Notes under the pieces: model-generated
What the model saw: only the letters and a program-made list of their open reading frames with translations
What the model was told of the DNA's origin: nothing
Databases searched by the model: none
Program-made: the position numbers and the translations under genes
NCBI GenBank assembly: GCA_001630475.1
Contig: KV419406.1
Location: forward strand, 52,761 to 116,760
Origin: Sistotremastrum niveocremeum HHB9708
Taxonomy: Eukaryota; Basidiomycota; Agaricomycetes; Sistotremastrales; Sistotremastraceae
DNA: 64,000 nucleotides
Reading direction: 5' to 3'
Shown here: positions 33,775 to 45,429 of the stretch, in pieces
Position numbering within the stretch: position 1 is the stretch's first letter
Layout of the letters: each line of letters begins with the position of its first letter

Positions 33775-34475
33775 TTAAATGAAACCAATCTGGAAAGGAA
33801 TATGCATTCAGAACATCGGATGGGGGATATTTGGAGCAGGCTCACTTTGTTGGCAACATCCAAAGCATCGTGGTCAGGCGTCAGTCTCACGTAGGCCTTC
33901 TTCTTGCCATCAGGTCTGGGCGCGCAGCTGGGTCAGAAAATATACAGACTAGCTGATCAATGCCACACACCGGATGAGAGTGTTAATTTTGGCGGTCTGC
34001 ACGTCATACAACTTCTCAACAGCATCCTTGATCTGACGCTTGTTGGATCTCAGGTCAACAATGAAAACCAGGGTGTTGTGCTCTTCGATCTTCTTCATAG
34101 CACTTTCCGTGTTCAAGGGGCTACATAACTTTCATGAGGTCCCGTTCCCTTCGCGCTGACAAGACAACGCACCTGACGATAGTCCGGAATTGGTCCATAC
34201 GAGGGGCATGAGGAATACTCTTTCGAGGGTATTTGGGATCACGGGGCAGGCGGAGGGTCTTAGGGCGATAGAAGGAGACACTGGTGCGAGTCTTGCGTGA
34301 AGAGTGAGAGTGGGTGCCCTGGAGAGCGGCCTTCTTTGCCTGCTTTGCTTTGGCATCGCCTGAGGCTTTTTTTGAGGCTGCAAGAAGGAGTCAATGCTGG
34401 TTGCAGGTATCGCAATGGAAATGATATACCGGCTGACTTGCCAGTCTTGCCCTTGGGGGTCTTGGTGGTGGCCAT
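33775..34475 (-). CDS. RPL25: 60S ribosomal protein L25 (uL23; L23a in animals)
   Basis: The start at 34475 gives [20 protein letters not shown]. Five exons join without frame loss. The body contains [92 protein letters not shown] and [16 protein letters not shown], which is the complete conserved core and C terminus of eukaryotic uL23. The protein binds 25S/26S rRNA near the polypeptide exit tunnel and is a docking site for SRP and nascent-chain factors. The first intron starts with GC (donor gcaagt right after ACTG) and ends with cttgcag; reading it as an intron is required to reach the family's next residues. The other introns are GT-AG. The last exon has only four codons and a stop. Confidence 0.95.
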
Positions 34476-35114
34476 CGAGTCTAAGAGAGAGTCAAGCATC
34501 AGAAGACTGGTCGCAAACTTTTGATGGTTGTAGCTGGAAGATGAATCGCAAGCTGCGGGTCGCCGTTACATCCAGAATCGGATCGTGCCATCCATCCCCT
34601 TCCTCTGATCTTCGCGAGACGAATTCTAACCAGCAGCATCCCAACACCTCCTCGACGCGAAACCACATTGTAGAATCAAAGTTTTCAAGCTTACCTTGAG
34701 GTTGTCGATGGGGTTGATGTGTTGGCCGGCCTTGAAAATTAGGTTCGTCGGAGTTTGAACCGACGATCGCAGGGGCTACCGGCCTCTCAAAGCCGACGAG
34801 CTTTCGTTTTCGTGCAAATATTTGCTGCAGGAGAGAATTTCGACGAAGGCAACTTTGCATGGATCGAATTGATTGTTATTCGGATGACAGTCTACAAGTA
34901 ATTTTTTGCACTAGTGCTACACTCCAGTGACTTCACTATATCGTACAACGAGGAATATACATTTAGGTTTTTCTTGCCTGCGCCCCAAGAGAGTAGAACG
35001 AAAGGATTGGCCAAACCCATTGCGATCAAGAGAACGAAAGTTAATAAAGAAGGACAAGATATGAGTTCTCAAAGATACAAAGAAAATGCGGACGTTATGC
35101 ATCCCCGTTTGATT
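34476..35114. promoter_or_regulatory. RPL25 upstream region
   Basis: This 639-bp spacer lies between the 3' end of the RA-PH gene and the RPL25 start. It contains a 7-bp perfect hairpin (tcgtcgg ... ccgacga, 34745-34766). A minus-strand ORF at 34492-34860 is probably non-coding leader sequence. No gene was recognised. Confidence 0.35.
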
Positions 35115-38100
35115 TTATGATGCATGCTTGGCGAGCAGCGAGCCAGGCTCAAATTCGAAGGTGTTGTTGCCGCTCGATCCGGCACCGGCAGCTGCAGCAC
35201 CAGGCGCACCAGCAAAAGGAGGGGCTACAGACACCAAAGGTGCGGTAGGAATATATTTGCGAGAGGGAGCGCCAGATCCTCCAGGGCCAGCGCTTGTGTT
35301 CAATGTCGAACTCTGGTTAGGACGGAAGAGGACGGTGCGCTCCTGCTGTAAGACATACGACTACAACAGCAAAAGTGAGACCCAGGGGTGAGATGAGTCG
35401 AGAGAAACACATACCCTAGCAACAAGCAGCTTTTCGTACCACTGCTGTCCTGTACGCTCGTCACAAGAGAATGTGTGGAAATAATCCGCAGGATTTTCAA
35501 AGAGTGAATAATTATCACATGATTTCAATGCGAAAACGAATGTTTTGGGGCTTCGGTGTTTACGAATGGGGAGATATGCATCAAAATTCGATAGAGAACA
35601 TAAGAAGACTTCGTCTTTGCTCTAGTAGGGCGTCAGCGACGAGCGTTATGGCCATTGACCGTGAACTCACGTTATCCTTTTTGGATAGGAACAAAGAATG
35701 TTCTCTGAGTTCCATCCATCGTTTACTCCATTTACCCCGCTTGCTCTCCCACTCGACATAGCCCGAGTACAAGGGCGCGACGCCAGGAATAGCAGATCTG
35801 GTCAACAACATTGCCAGAGGTGTCTTCTTGATCATGAAGGCATTGACGCGCTTTTCTGTGTTCCACGATGCATACACTTCCGACGGGAGCTCAAACGAGC
35901 GAATGGGTCGTTCTACAAAGTATTAGACGGTGAATGTAATATGAGTTCGGGTTTCACTCACCCATACCAAAGTCGTTTGCTAGTTCCCATAGCATGTAGC
36001 CGCCTGGTTTATTTTCTTCGCCGACCAATTCCCCTCTAGCCTCGACCATTTCAAGTACGTCCTTCGCGCGAGTCGCTGGTGTAATTTCTACCGTGACGAA
36101 CCGCTGACGGTCGCCGATGAATATTCTCATTGCAGACCCGGTGCTGGAGGATGAGCCGGGGAGAAAAGACGAATATTCATAAGACGTAGCAGCAGAGACG
36201 CGTTGGGAAGGAGGAAGGGTTGGCGAAAGAGGTGTTGGTGGCTCCAGTTGTGTCCGTGAACGAATACTTTGAGCAAGATCTGGAGAAGGAAGAGGGGGTA
36301 GAGGAGGGCGAGAGGTGTTGAGGGACAGGGCCGCCAATCGTGACCTCACGTTACCAGCATCACTGATTGCACGTGGTCGTCCCACCACAGGTGCGCCCTC
36401 AACTGTAGAATGCGAGCGAGTTGTAGTCCGCGAGCGCTCCAGCGTTTGAGGATAGGAAGGTTCAGTTGGAGTATCGAGCGGTTGAGCTTGAGCCCTGGAA
36501 GTTGACAACGTCTCGGAAGTGTACGCTGCGCTAACGTGGGTAGAAGCGGGCAGGGCCGACTGGTTTTGACTTCGCCGGCCAGAATCTGATCTTCGAACGG
36601 AAGCACTCGCAGCAGTCTTGCTTCTGCCTAATCCCGTATTCGAGACCTCTGAAGGGCGCATAGAGGGGTGGAAGCTAGAAGCACCCTGAGACTGAGCCGT
36701 GAATCCCGGCAATGGGGGTAGGAAAGTCGGTGATGGCAAAGGGGGCACATCCGCCGGGAGGGTGGGAGTTGGCCGATGGAAAGATCGCATGGGACGGAGA
36801 GCTCGTAGTCCCACGGGAGGTTGGACGTCTACCAAAGTGTTCTCTTCCGTACGGCTCGGCGTCCGGCTATGACGCAGACCACTATTGGGACTTTGAGTGG
36901 AACTAGGCACTTGACGCAAGGTACGCTCTGGCTTCGGCTCGCCTTGCACCTGCATGAGTCTTTTGGCCAAGTCCGCAGCCGGAACACCTCTTCGCTCGTA
37001 TCGCGCGGGAGGTTCATCAGTGATACCTTGCAGACGCCGACGTTCTCTGCTCTCCCGTGTTGAGATGGCACGATCTCGATCCCGCTGGCGCCGACGATGT
37101 TCTCTTTCGTCTCTTGCTTGTCGTTGAATTTCCTTTTGCGCCTCTAACGCAGTAGGAATCCGTTGAGCAAGTGGGATGTCATCGTCCGAGGACCCAGACC
37201 GTGCTAGACAGTCGCTTTGGGTAAGAACAGCTCCCGCAGGATGCTCTTCGCCGTAGCCATCTTCTTCCGTCGTCTCACTCTCGTCTTCGGAAGTGGATTC
37301 GCTCAAACCAGAAACGGCTCGACCGCGCCCCTGGTCCCTGTTCCTATCGTCTCCAGGATTCTGCCCACTGCCGGAGCCGCCAGGAGCTTGGCCACCTGAG
37401 CCGCGTCTGGGTGGTTGGTTCGGCCGTTCGTTTGAACGACGCTGAGAATCGTCGTTCGAGCGACCAACGTCCCTATCGCCTTGAGAGGAACGATAATGAC
37501 GAGAGTAAGGGGCGTCGGCATCAGCTGGATCTGAATCAAACGTGAGGAAGGAAGCATCGGGATCGTTCCTGAGGTGGAGAGGTTCGTGCTTGAGCGAGGC
37601 ATCACTAGCACTCCGTGAGACAGTTCCTGGAGTAGGAACTTCCTCAGCGGTGGTATCGCTAGAAGAATCGCCTTCTAAGCTGTGTGCAGGGGTAAGAGGA
37701 GGGACGGGGTCGGGAATGTCCCAAGGCTCGTAAGGGAGACGAGCGGCAACTGCTGAACGTGGGCCGGGAACAATAACGTTAACCTTTTCGAGCTCAGCAA
37801 GAGGAGGGAGAATGGGACGGGAATGGGCGCGCGAACGACGAGAGGGAGTGCATGATCGGCGCGAAAGGGTGGAATTGTGATGGAGTGGTTGGACGGACGC
37901 TGACTCTGACTCTGCGTCCAACTGAACGCGCTCTGATATGTCGACTACTGAATTAGCATCAGCAAAGCTTTCGCGTTTTAATGGTTCTCCTTCTGCTGAA
38001 GGCGACAAAGGAGTGACTGGGGATGGTGTGGGGTCGACAGAAAAATATTCTGTTCGAAGGCTAGACGAAGACTGAGGACCAGCCGCAAACGGGTCGTCGT

Positions 38101-38500
38101 CCAGCAAATCGAGGTTATGAGGGCTCCCGGCGCGAATTTCGCGCTCGTCGACAACACTGGCAGAGTTTGAACGCGAACGGCGTGTGAACAGCGCGTGCAA
38201 AGACTGCAGACTCGGCCGTTTGGTCACCATTCTGGACGGCGTCGCTCCTGCAAGAGCTGCAGTGGATGGAGAGGAGGACAGGGAGGGACTTCGGACTCGG
38301 GTCGTGTGCCGCAAATTTGGTTGAACAATCAAAGATTTTAGCGAACCTGGTCCTCGTTCCTGACCGTATGCGACGGTCTTATTGCTCAAAGGGCCGTTCG
38401 GTCTTCCTCCCTTCCGCCGCTCGTCGACGCTTTTCTTCAGTACAGAGGGCTGAGTCGCCCCGTAAAAGGGATACAGCACGATGTGAGCTGTGGTGGCCAT
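35115..38500 (-). CDS. RA-PH domain protein (Ras-association plus pleckstrin homology)
   Basis: I chose the ATG at 38500 (MATTAHIVLYPFYGATQPSV) because the frame upstream looks like leader sequence. One very long exon (38500 to about 35954) encodes some 750 residues of disordered Ser/Pro/Arg-rich sequence. Within it is a charged block, AQKEIQRQARDEREHRRRQR, possibly a short coiled coil. The RA domain follows (AMRIFIGDRQRFVTVEITPA, YMLWELANDFGMGERPIR). After short introns comes a PH domain (LYSGYVEWESKRGKWSKRWM, FVFALKSCDNYSLF, ERTGQQWYEKLLVARS). A Gly/Ala/Pro-rich tail ends in GSLLAKHAS. The tandem RA-PH arrangement is that of Grb7/MRL-type adaptors, which read Ras-family GTPases and phosphoinositides at the membrane to direct polarity. 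A role in polarised growth is inferred from the family. The model is intact. Confidence 0.85.
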
Positions 38501-39071
38501 CGTCGTCCTCTCAACACTTTCATTTCCTCTGATTCTTCCCTGACGAGAGCATATGCGGAGTTTGAACACGCAAAGACCCCGGGGACTGCCACAGCACCAT
38601 ATTTCCAATCGCTCGAGCTCAAAAACCCTGTTTCCCTGGAAGTTGACCTGGGCGTCGCCGCTTATTCGTTCGGTGGACATAGCATCAATCTCAACTCAAA
38701 TCTGGACCACATCCAGGTCCGCTAACTTCACCGTGGCACTGATTGACGCTCAGTTACTTACCCAGGGCGAAATATCTCCGAATCCGACGGGCACCCCGGG
38801 GTCCTTGGGTGTATTGCAACAAATATTAACCCGCTTGCGCACCTTATCCCCCCAGAAAATAATTAGGGTTGAATCTTTCGCTCAGCGGGCGTCAGCTGGT
38901 TCATCATCCATCCATCAGTGTTCCTAAACGATCGATACCGGTGTCATTATTTCTGCAGCGTAGAAAAGGCAAGTGGGGAGTACGACAGATGATATATTAG
39001 TTTATGCGAGACTGTTTTCGCGATCGTATTGGTTGACCCAAACGGACGTAAAATCGCTCTAATCTTACAAC

Positions 39072-40225
39072 TCAACCTTCGAAGACGAAGCTGGCGCCGA
39101 CCTAAGGAAGAATCAGTCAGTCGAGTTCACGGTGCATGCGAAGAAATCGTCTACTTTGTGTGCCGGGCCGCCGGGAGTTGCGTCATTGAGCTTCTGCGTG
39201 TCGAGGGCAAGGCCTGCCGATACTTTCACACCAGGTCTGACATAAGACAGTTAGCGCACCAGATTATTGAATAGGACATTGAAAACATACCTAAGAGCCT
39301 GGGTGTAACCTGTGAGGAAGAAAGCGACGTTGAGATACTAGAGCGAAGTATTTGACGCGATAGAAAGCTCACCGAGGACAACCAATCCAGCGGAGTTAAC
39401 TTTGGCCTTAACAAACGCCGCGGCATCGAGGTAACTATAGTACATTAGCATTTTGTCGCAACTGCAAATGAGTACCTACGCTTTAGCACCGACTTCCAAG
39501 CTGACGTTGCTAGTAGTCGCCTTGGTATCATAGATAGCCTTGGCACCAGCCTCAACATCTCTGCTGACGCGGTGGTAGTAGCTGGCGGAGAAAGTGCTCA
39601 GGTTACCCAATCCGTGAAGAGTGACGTTGTATTCCGGCGCGCTGTATCCCAGGGCAGCTGCGTAACGCGTAATCTTGCCCTCAGTAACGTTGTACGAGGC
39701 TTCACCGCCAACGAGGAAACCATCACGTCCGAGAACCGCGTCAGCAGTGAAGGTGGGACCTTTGAAGAAGTCGACAAAGGCGCGACTGTGGGCGCCAGGT
39801 TGCTTGTAAGTGGTACCAAAGACAGCCGTCTTGGTGCCTTTGTCGGGGTGAAGACCAGTGTTGAGTTCAAATTTCAAGCCCTTGGCGACCTGGTTCTCGA
39901 GCTCGACGTTGGTGCGGAGGAAATTAGCGGTGGTCCAGGCTTGAGTGAAGGTGATTCCGTTTTTGGGGTCAGAGTATTTGGCCTCGACGTCACCGTTGAT
40001 GATGTTGGTTTTCGAGTTAGCATCGCCGGCGACTTTGAAGGTCACGTTGGATGGGGTCTTGGTCTTGACCTCGAGTGAAGTTCCGTAGATAGGGAAGTCT
40101 CTGTCAAGGAGGTCCTTGGATGATTTACCAAGATCCTAGATATGTGGAGATGAACATCCACAATCAACCAGAAATTGCTAGCTGCTGACCTTCCAGGAAG
40201 GAGGAACGGGTTGAGGGAGAGACAT
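39072..40225 (-). CDS. Mitochondrial outer-membrane porin (VDAC)
   Basis: The start at 40225 gives MSLPQPVPPSWKDLGKSSKD. After a first intron inside WK|DLG the protein continues with LLDRDFPIYGTSLEVKTKTP, KYSDPKNGITFTQAWTTANF, the GLK element in VAKGLKFELNTGLHP, GPTFTADAVLGRDGFLVGGE and YNVTLHGLGNLSTFSASYYH. The last exon gives HKVGASFVFEG, the usual C-terminal beta-signal, with stop at 39072. The length is about 290 residues and the pattern of alternating beta strands fits the 19-strand barrel. The protein passes ATP, ADP and other metabolites across the outer membrane. A long antisense ORF (39572-40078) is a by-product. All introns are short GT-AG. Confidence 0.95.
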
Positions 40226-40922
40226 TTTTCGTGGTGATGATGCGATGCGCTAGCAAAGTTGGGGATGAACGGCTTTTGAGTTTCACGGTCCGACAGTATT
40301 TGTCTCTGTTTGCTCAAACGTGGCTTTCGTGCACGCTTTCATTGCTTTTGCAGCCATGTCTAAATTTGCTCTCTTTCTCCTCGCTACTTGAGTCACTCTA
40401 GCCCTATGCGCATTATATTCTGACGTGATCTCGCAGTCTTGAGCCCATCCGATTCTGTTACTACTATCTTGACGCTCATTCTGTCGACGCGCTGCCACTG
40501 AAATGAAATAAAGCATGAGCTTCTCATTCATAGGGCACTTATTCTAGATCTCATAAGAGTGAAGAACAAATTTCGCAGCCGTTCGACTTCTGGACTGACC
40601 ATTGACTGCGTGTAGTCGATTTATCTTTGTATCTTATTTTTCCACTATAGATCGTCAAAGTGCCAAGTTGCGAAAGAGTTCCTGCTTGAAAAGGCTCTTT
40701 CCGTGACAACATTTTATTCTCGTTTTGCTCACTCTCTTCAAAATTCACGCCAGCTTGTACACGGTTCGTGAACCATATTTTTCCAGCCTTTACTACAGCA
40801 ACCTTGGCAATCTCATCCCTTCGTTGTGGATGACGTCAGCGGGCTTCCCGATATCGATAGCGCGATTTAGGAGCTGATTTGAGTCGCGGTTTCAGTTCGG
40901 GACCTGAGGTATCAGGACAACC
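40226..40922. promoter_or_regulatory. Divergent promoter region, VDAC and rhodanese phosphatase
   Basis: This 697-bp spacer separates two genes transcribed away from each other. Short minus ORFs (40283-40531 and 40551-40748) lack any recognisable domain. Confidence 0.4.
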
Positions 40923-41565
40923 ATGGTTTCATCAGTTGGATATATCTCTGGCCAAGTGAGCACCATCAGTATGATCGATCGCACAGATCACTGAATCGAC
41001 AGACAGGAACTTAAAGAGATCATCAAAGGTCCAGGAAAACCGGGCACGGATTACTTAGTGGTTGATGTGCGAGATGAAGATCATGCCGGAGGAAATATCA
41101 CAAATAGTGCACATTGGCCATCAGAAGAGTTTGAAGAGGGTGTACATAAGCTGATTGCGGAATCAAAGCATCTTCCAAAAATTATCTTTCACTGCGCACT
41201 GTCTCAACAAAGGTGTGTCTCTTCCGAGATCATGCTTCCTTGCTAGCATTCAATATTCACTTGGACATAGGGGTCCTTTCGCAGCTCGAGTGGGTGCGCT
41301 CTAAGATCATTGAGCATAACACTCACGGACATCCGCAGCATTACGCTCGAATTCGTGAACATGAAGCTCGAAAATCACCAAACGACTTTGCGAATCAAGA
41401 GGTCCTGATCCTGCGCTCTGGATTTACAGGATGGCAGCAGCTATACAAAGTCAGTGCCTCCTTTCATGCCTGTGCCATGTAAGACCCCGTTGCAGAAACA
41501 ATCTGATTGTGCTCCAGGACGATGCCGAGCTTGTGGTTAATTGGGATCCTGAACGCTGGGGGTAG
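40923..41565 (+). CDS. CDC25-type rhodanese phosphatase / arsenate reductase-like (Ibp1/Ych1 family)
   Basis: Five exons are predicted. Exon 1 is 40923-40955 (MVSSVGYISGQ). The main exon, from about 41012, reads LVVDVRDEDHAGGNITNSAH, giving the rhodanese first motif, then IIFHCALSQQRG, the CX5R active loop with the catalytic Cys. A short exon (GPFAAR) follows, then HYARIREHEARKSPNDFANQ and EVLILRSGFTGWQQLYK, and a last exon with VVNWDPERWG and stop at 41565. The spliced product is about 138 residues, the usual size of single-domain CDC25-like rhodaneses in fungi (S. cerevisiae Ych1/Arr2, S. pombe Ibp1). Those proteins have phosphatase or arsenate reductase activity; the substrate here is unknown. 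Frames are clean at every junction. Confidence 0.88.
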
Positions 41566-42260
41566 TTTTGAGAGGACGCCACGTACTGTTGACGGCTATC
41601 ACAGTCAGCTGCATAGCTCTAATTTGACGAGACTGATGAGCAGACTATCATCCCTGATGCCGCCTTCGACTTTCCGAACAGTATTTGCCGTCAGGATCGG
41701 ACCACCCAAATTTGTGAGATAATAGATTATCCAGTCGTCGATGCGTGAGACGGAGCATATGCTTCGGTCGCACAAAACCAACAATGTTCCCCGACCATCG
41801 AGGTGATACGAGAAGAGCATTTACTAGATGGTCAGACTCGAGACACATCACCCCGATCAGTCTTCAGTGCGCTTTCTGGTTGTCAGCCTAGGGTTAATTG
41901 GAGCTAGCGGGGCTACCGGCTCTGGCTATCTGATAGACAAATCGGAAATGGTAGCTTTTGGCGCGGCAGAAACCTCCAAGGCAAAGCAGTCTCTGTCACA
42001 CGGTGACGTGGCCGAGCTGCAATTGCTACATTGAATCGACATTTGAGGTGCCCTGGGCTTGCTCATATCGATAGACGTGAGAGGGACGACACAGAAGGAT
42101 CTGAGCCAGTACAGATAAGTTGAAGTGTACCATTCTTGAGGGGTAGTATTGAGGGAAGCTTTGGGAAATAATCTACAAAAGATTCTAGAAGAGACGATAA
42201 GCTAACTGACAGTCTGTTCAATAAAGATATGAGAGTAGATTGACAGTGGTGCACACCTTA
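41566..42260. other. Convergent spacer between the phosphatase and COX20
   Basis: This 695-bp spacer contains only short ORFs (for example 41605-41820 minus and 41828-42034 plus). Nothing is recognised. Confidence 0.4.
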
Positions 42261-42869
42261 TTACCATAACCTCCACCATGAGCGTTGTGGCCTTTCCTTG
42301 CTGACAGTCTCTTCTATGATCTTTGTCTCCGGTGGATTGGCCGCTGCTTCTTTGAGCCTGGCCAACCTTCTTTTGGGGATCTCCTCTTTGATCGCTTGTA
42401 TTTTTGCCATTTCGCCCCTCAACGATGCTCTACATACTTCCCTAACGAAAACTGAGCACAGCCAGACAGTCTAGATAAGGAAAGGATGTACCAAGTACCC
42501 AATGATACAAATGCAAACGTGCCAACAGCCCAATTTGCAGCGGCAAAAGGAGCTTCAGATATAGTGAGCGAATATATTGGACGAATTGGCATCAAGCTTA
42601 CTGGTAGTCATTCCCCTTATAAACCCAATCGCTACTCCACTAGCGATGCCACTCATTAGACTACTCCTTGCGCATGGTATTTGTCCAATGTTGCTCAAGT
42701 CATCGACAACGGAGATTTTCTTTCTTCGATAAAGTGTTATGAGTAGGTACACAAAGAGAGATCAGCGGCCCACCTTCGCTGCTAACCAATAATCCTTCCA
42801 CCATACCCCAGTCGGCAGTTGTTTCTCGGAAGACGGTGGGCTAGAAGTATCAACTCTTTCGTTGAACAT
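42261..42869 (-). CDS. COX20: Cytochrome c oxidase assembly protein COX20
   Basis: Four exons give a 151-residue protein. It begins MFNERVDTSSPPSSEKQLPT and continues AKKISVVDDLSNIGQIPCAR. It has two short membrane segments, SLMSGIASGVAIGFIRGM and PFAAANWAVGTFAFVSLGTW, and a charged C-terminal tail, IKEEIPKRRLARLKEAAANP, ending in RSWWRLW. The IPCAR element, the paired transmembrane helices and the basic matrix-side tail are the pattern of fungal Cox20, the inner-membrane chaperone of newly made Cox2. The start at 42869 has no good upstream alternative. Introns are 45-55 bp and GT-AG. The promoter is shared with EAF7, which starts 98 bp away on the other strand. Confidence 0.85.
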
Positions 42870-42967
42870 CGGCAATAAAAGAGGAAGGAAAAGGCGGGGA
42901 GCCGGATTAGGAAATATGGTTGAGCGCGTCGTTCTCCCGCTCGAGCGCATCCCTTCTCAGGCTCGTT
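42870..42967. promoter_or_regulatory. 98-bp bidirectional promoter, COX20 and EAF7
   Basis: Only 98 bp separate the two start codons on opposite strands, so both promoters and both 5' leaders must lie here or reach into the coding sequences. Confidence 0.6.
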
Positions 42968-43898
42968 ATGGATGACGATGAAGCCTCGGAAACCACACCA
43001 TGGCTCGACACAGTCGAAGGCGAGATAGTCTTCTTTCGCGCCAGTATGAGAGCCAGACCCGTCGGCATCCATCGTTTCTTCCACGTCGTCTGTATCATGG
43101 ACCAAATCAGGCGTCAGACGGGTCGGGAAGTCGACGGTGACGATATCTGGGAAAAATTCAGGTCGATGTATGATCTTGATGCTCTGGAAGGTCTGGTGAG
43201 TTTTTCCATTCCACTGATCATGCAAAATTCGGACGAGATAGATTGATGGTGCTAGGAAACAGAGGGCTATACTTCCTCAGAGTCGGATGGTCGCGACCCC
43301 GCATCGCCTTCGCCCAGTGAAGACCTTAGCAATCATCCCCACTTTCGCTCCGAATTCTCACTATTTTCACTCGACCCTGACATCCACAACGAACTCGAGC
43401 CATTAATTCTCGAACGTCGAAATCACGCAGCTAATTCACCTTCCTCCGCAACCGACGTCCCTCCTCTTCCCAAACGACGGAAAACTCTTACCGGCACCAG
43501 CAAAGGGGCACGAAATACTCGAAGTGCGAGTGTCGGAATGGCGGGGTTGGTGAGCGGGAAGAGCGACAGTAGCGCATTAACCGATTCGGAGATTTCAGAC
43601 GAAGCTCCCTCGGAGCGAGCGCCGGTCAGAGCGAAGAGAAGTGCGAGTGTTGCTACTGCTGCTACTCAGCGGACAGTTGAGATTGCAGAAGAAGAGGATG
43701 TGGAGATGGCATCTCCTGGTACGCAACATCCCTGGAATTTCTTTCTTCGCGTTTGACTCCTTTCAAGCTCCCTCTTCGGTGTCCAGACGTTCTCAACCCG
43801 TGACACGAAGGTCACCCAAAAAGCCTCCAGCAACTCGCACGAACCGAAATGCTAGCGGAGGCGGCACCAAAACAGTGAAAGCGCGGCGGAAGAGGTGA
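42968..43898 (+). CDS. EAF7: Chromatin modification-related protein EAF7 (NuA4 complex subunit)
   Basis: Exon 1 is 42968-43195: MDDDEASETTPWLDTVEGEI, then FFRASMRARPVGIHRFFHVV, DDIWEKFRSMYDLDALEG. Exon 2 starts at 43256 (ETEGYTSSESDG) and ends near 43718; exon 3 runs to 43898 with the basic tail SPKKPPATRTNRNASGGG. 'VEGEI.ff.....RPVGIHrhFhm' followed by a 'vWekl...ydLd.L' helix is the conserved Eaf7/MRGBP (CT20) domain, and the acidic then basic disordered tail is also typical. Eaf7 is part of the TINTIN module of the NuA4 histone acetyltransferase, with Eaf3 and Eaf5. The last exon may instead splice at gtgaga (43893) to 43949, ending KSGK with stop at 43958. Both ends are plausible. Confidence 0.88.
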
Positions 43899-43997
43899 GA
43901 ACATCGACCATCTTTGGACCATCTATTGTTCTAACACGTTTCCTGCAGTGGGAAATGATTTGTATCATCTAATGGCGCGTTGCGCTTCCTTCTATAT

Positions 43998-45172
43998 TTA
44001 TTGCTTCGAGATACCCCCTCCACCAAAGAAGGCTCGAATATCTTGTTGTTTCGGGTCGAATTCTGAGCTTCCGATGCCGCCCTTTTGACGAATCTGTTGA
44101 ACTTAGCCTGTGTCGCTCATCAGGAGAGACAATGAGGACTTACAAGATTACGGGTATGGGCAGAGACATTTATGTGTGTGACTTGGACCGATAAGGGCAG
44201 ATCAGAAGCCTAGTTCAGAGGCGATTAATTAAAGCTTCAGAAGAGCTTAGCCTGTGCGAACCTTCTCGCTCAGGGTTACACTGTCGAGTCTATCCTCGTC
44301 CTAGAATCGGGATTAATATCTTGCATATTCTGATATCATAATGGTCTTACCCTCGCACCAACGACCAATCTTGTCCAAGCTGTATTTGACAGTCCTGTAT
44401 ACATTCTCGGAGGATCGCTAGATCCCGCTCGTTTGAGCAGCACCCCGATCAGCTCACTGATGCAAAGACCATGGCTGACAATGGCGATATGGGTTTCTTC
44501 CGCTTTTTCGCCTTTCGATTTTAAAATCCAAGGAACAACGCATTTGTCCAAAGCTCGTCCTGCTCGTGCAGCAAGGTCATTCAAAGACTCTCCATCAGGG
44601 AAACTATCCACCCGGTTCGTGATAACCGGATATATTTTATTCTGAACGTCGATGCCAGTGGAAGCGGCAGACCAAGCATTCCCTTCGGCTTGTCCGAAAT
44701 TTTGTTCGCGGAGATCCGGTTCGACAGTGAAAGGCGGGAGAGGGTCCGTAGTTTGCGCATTCAGCAGTGCTTGCGCTGTGCTGTGTGCACGTTTAAGGTC
44801 GGAGCAGTATATAGCGGTGTATGGCGTTGTAGCAAATGACTCGCCCATGGCTCTAGCTTGCTGATTTATGATTTTAGTATATTATGGGAGCCTCTTCGGG
44901 TTTGAAACTTACGTTCATGCCTGAAAAAAAAATGAGAAAGAGTTTCTATTTGAAACAAAGAACTCTTACCATGATTGGATAACGGGGCATCTTTCCATCC
45001 TGCCCATACCGACCTCTGAGCGAAATAAGTGAACTCCGGACTAAAGCTTGGACGAAAACATTGAATATCTCACCAGATTATCCATTGACTCGCCATGTCG
45101 AATCTGCAGAATCATTCAGCTATTTCAATCAGCGATAATCGTCGAAATCCTTACGAAAGTCACAGTGATCAT
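43998..45172 (-). CDS. Histidine phosphatase superfamily protein (phosphoglycerate mutase-like)
   Basis: The start at 45172 gives MITVTF, and the next exon carries the catalytic IRHGESMDN. Then come RSVWAGWKDAPLSNHGMNQA and YCSDLKRAHSTAQALL. These are followed by EPDLREQNFGQAEGNAWSAA and the second catalytic box, HIAIVSHGLCISELIGVLLK. After two further introns the tail reads QVTHINVSAHTRNL, then IRQKGGIGSSEFDPKQQDIR and AFFGGGGISKQ, stop at 43998. The RHG motif and the later His are the phosphohistidine and acid-base residues of the family. Fungal members with this tail act as broad phosphatases, for example on fructose-2,6-bisphosphate-like or nucleotide substrates. The true substrate is unknown. 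Its 3' end is only 40-100 bp from that of EAF7 on the other strand. Confidence 0.88.
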
Positions 45173-45429
45173 GGGCGAAACGTTGAAGATGACTCAGGCC
45201 CGAAAATGGGTCCATGACACTTATGACGGCACGTTCGGCATTGTTACCGCCCGATCACAAGCGCCCAGATTGTTCCATTTCGGGAGATGACTAAGCGATG
45301 CTGACGCGAGCTCGACGTTGTTCTCCTGCGTTCCAGTATCGGTCTGGCTGACGCGTACGCGTACTTGATCTTGATATATAATCGTCGACGCCTAGCTTTT
45401 CCCTTCAACACATCTTGTAACGGACCATC

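Noticed and set aside
34741-34810. tRNA-like segment with a B-box-like ggttcaaactcc on the minus strand
   Set aside because: No acceptor stem, no A box, and the loop of the hairpin is 8 nt. It is better read as a simple 7-bp hairpin in the RPL25 upstream region.
39572-40078. 168-codon plus-strand ORF
   Set aside because: It is antisense to the porin gene, whose frame and family match are unambiguous.
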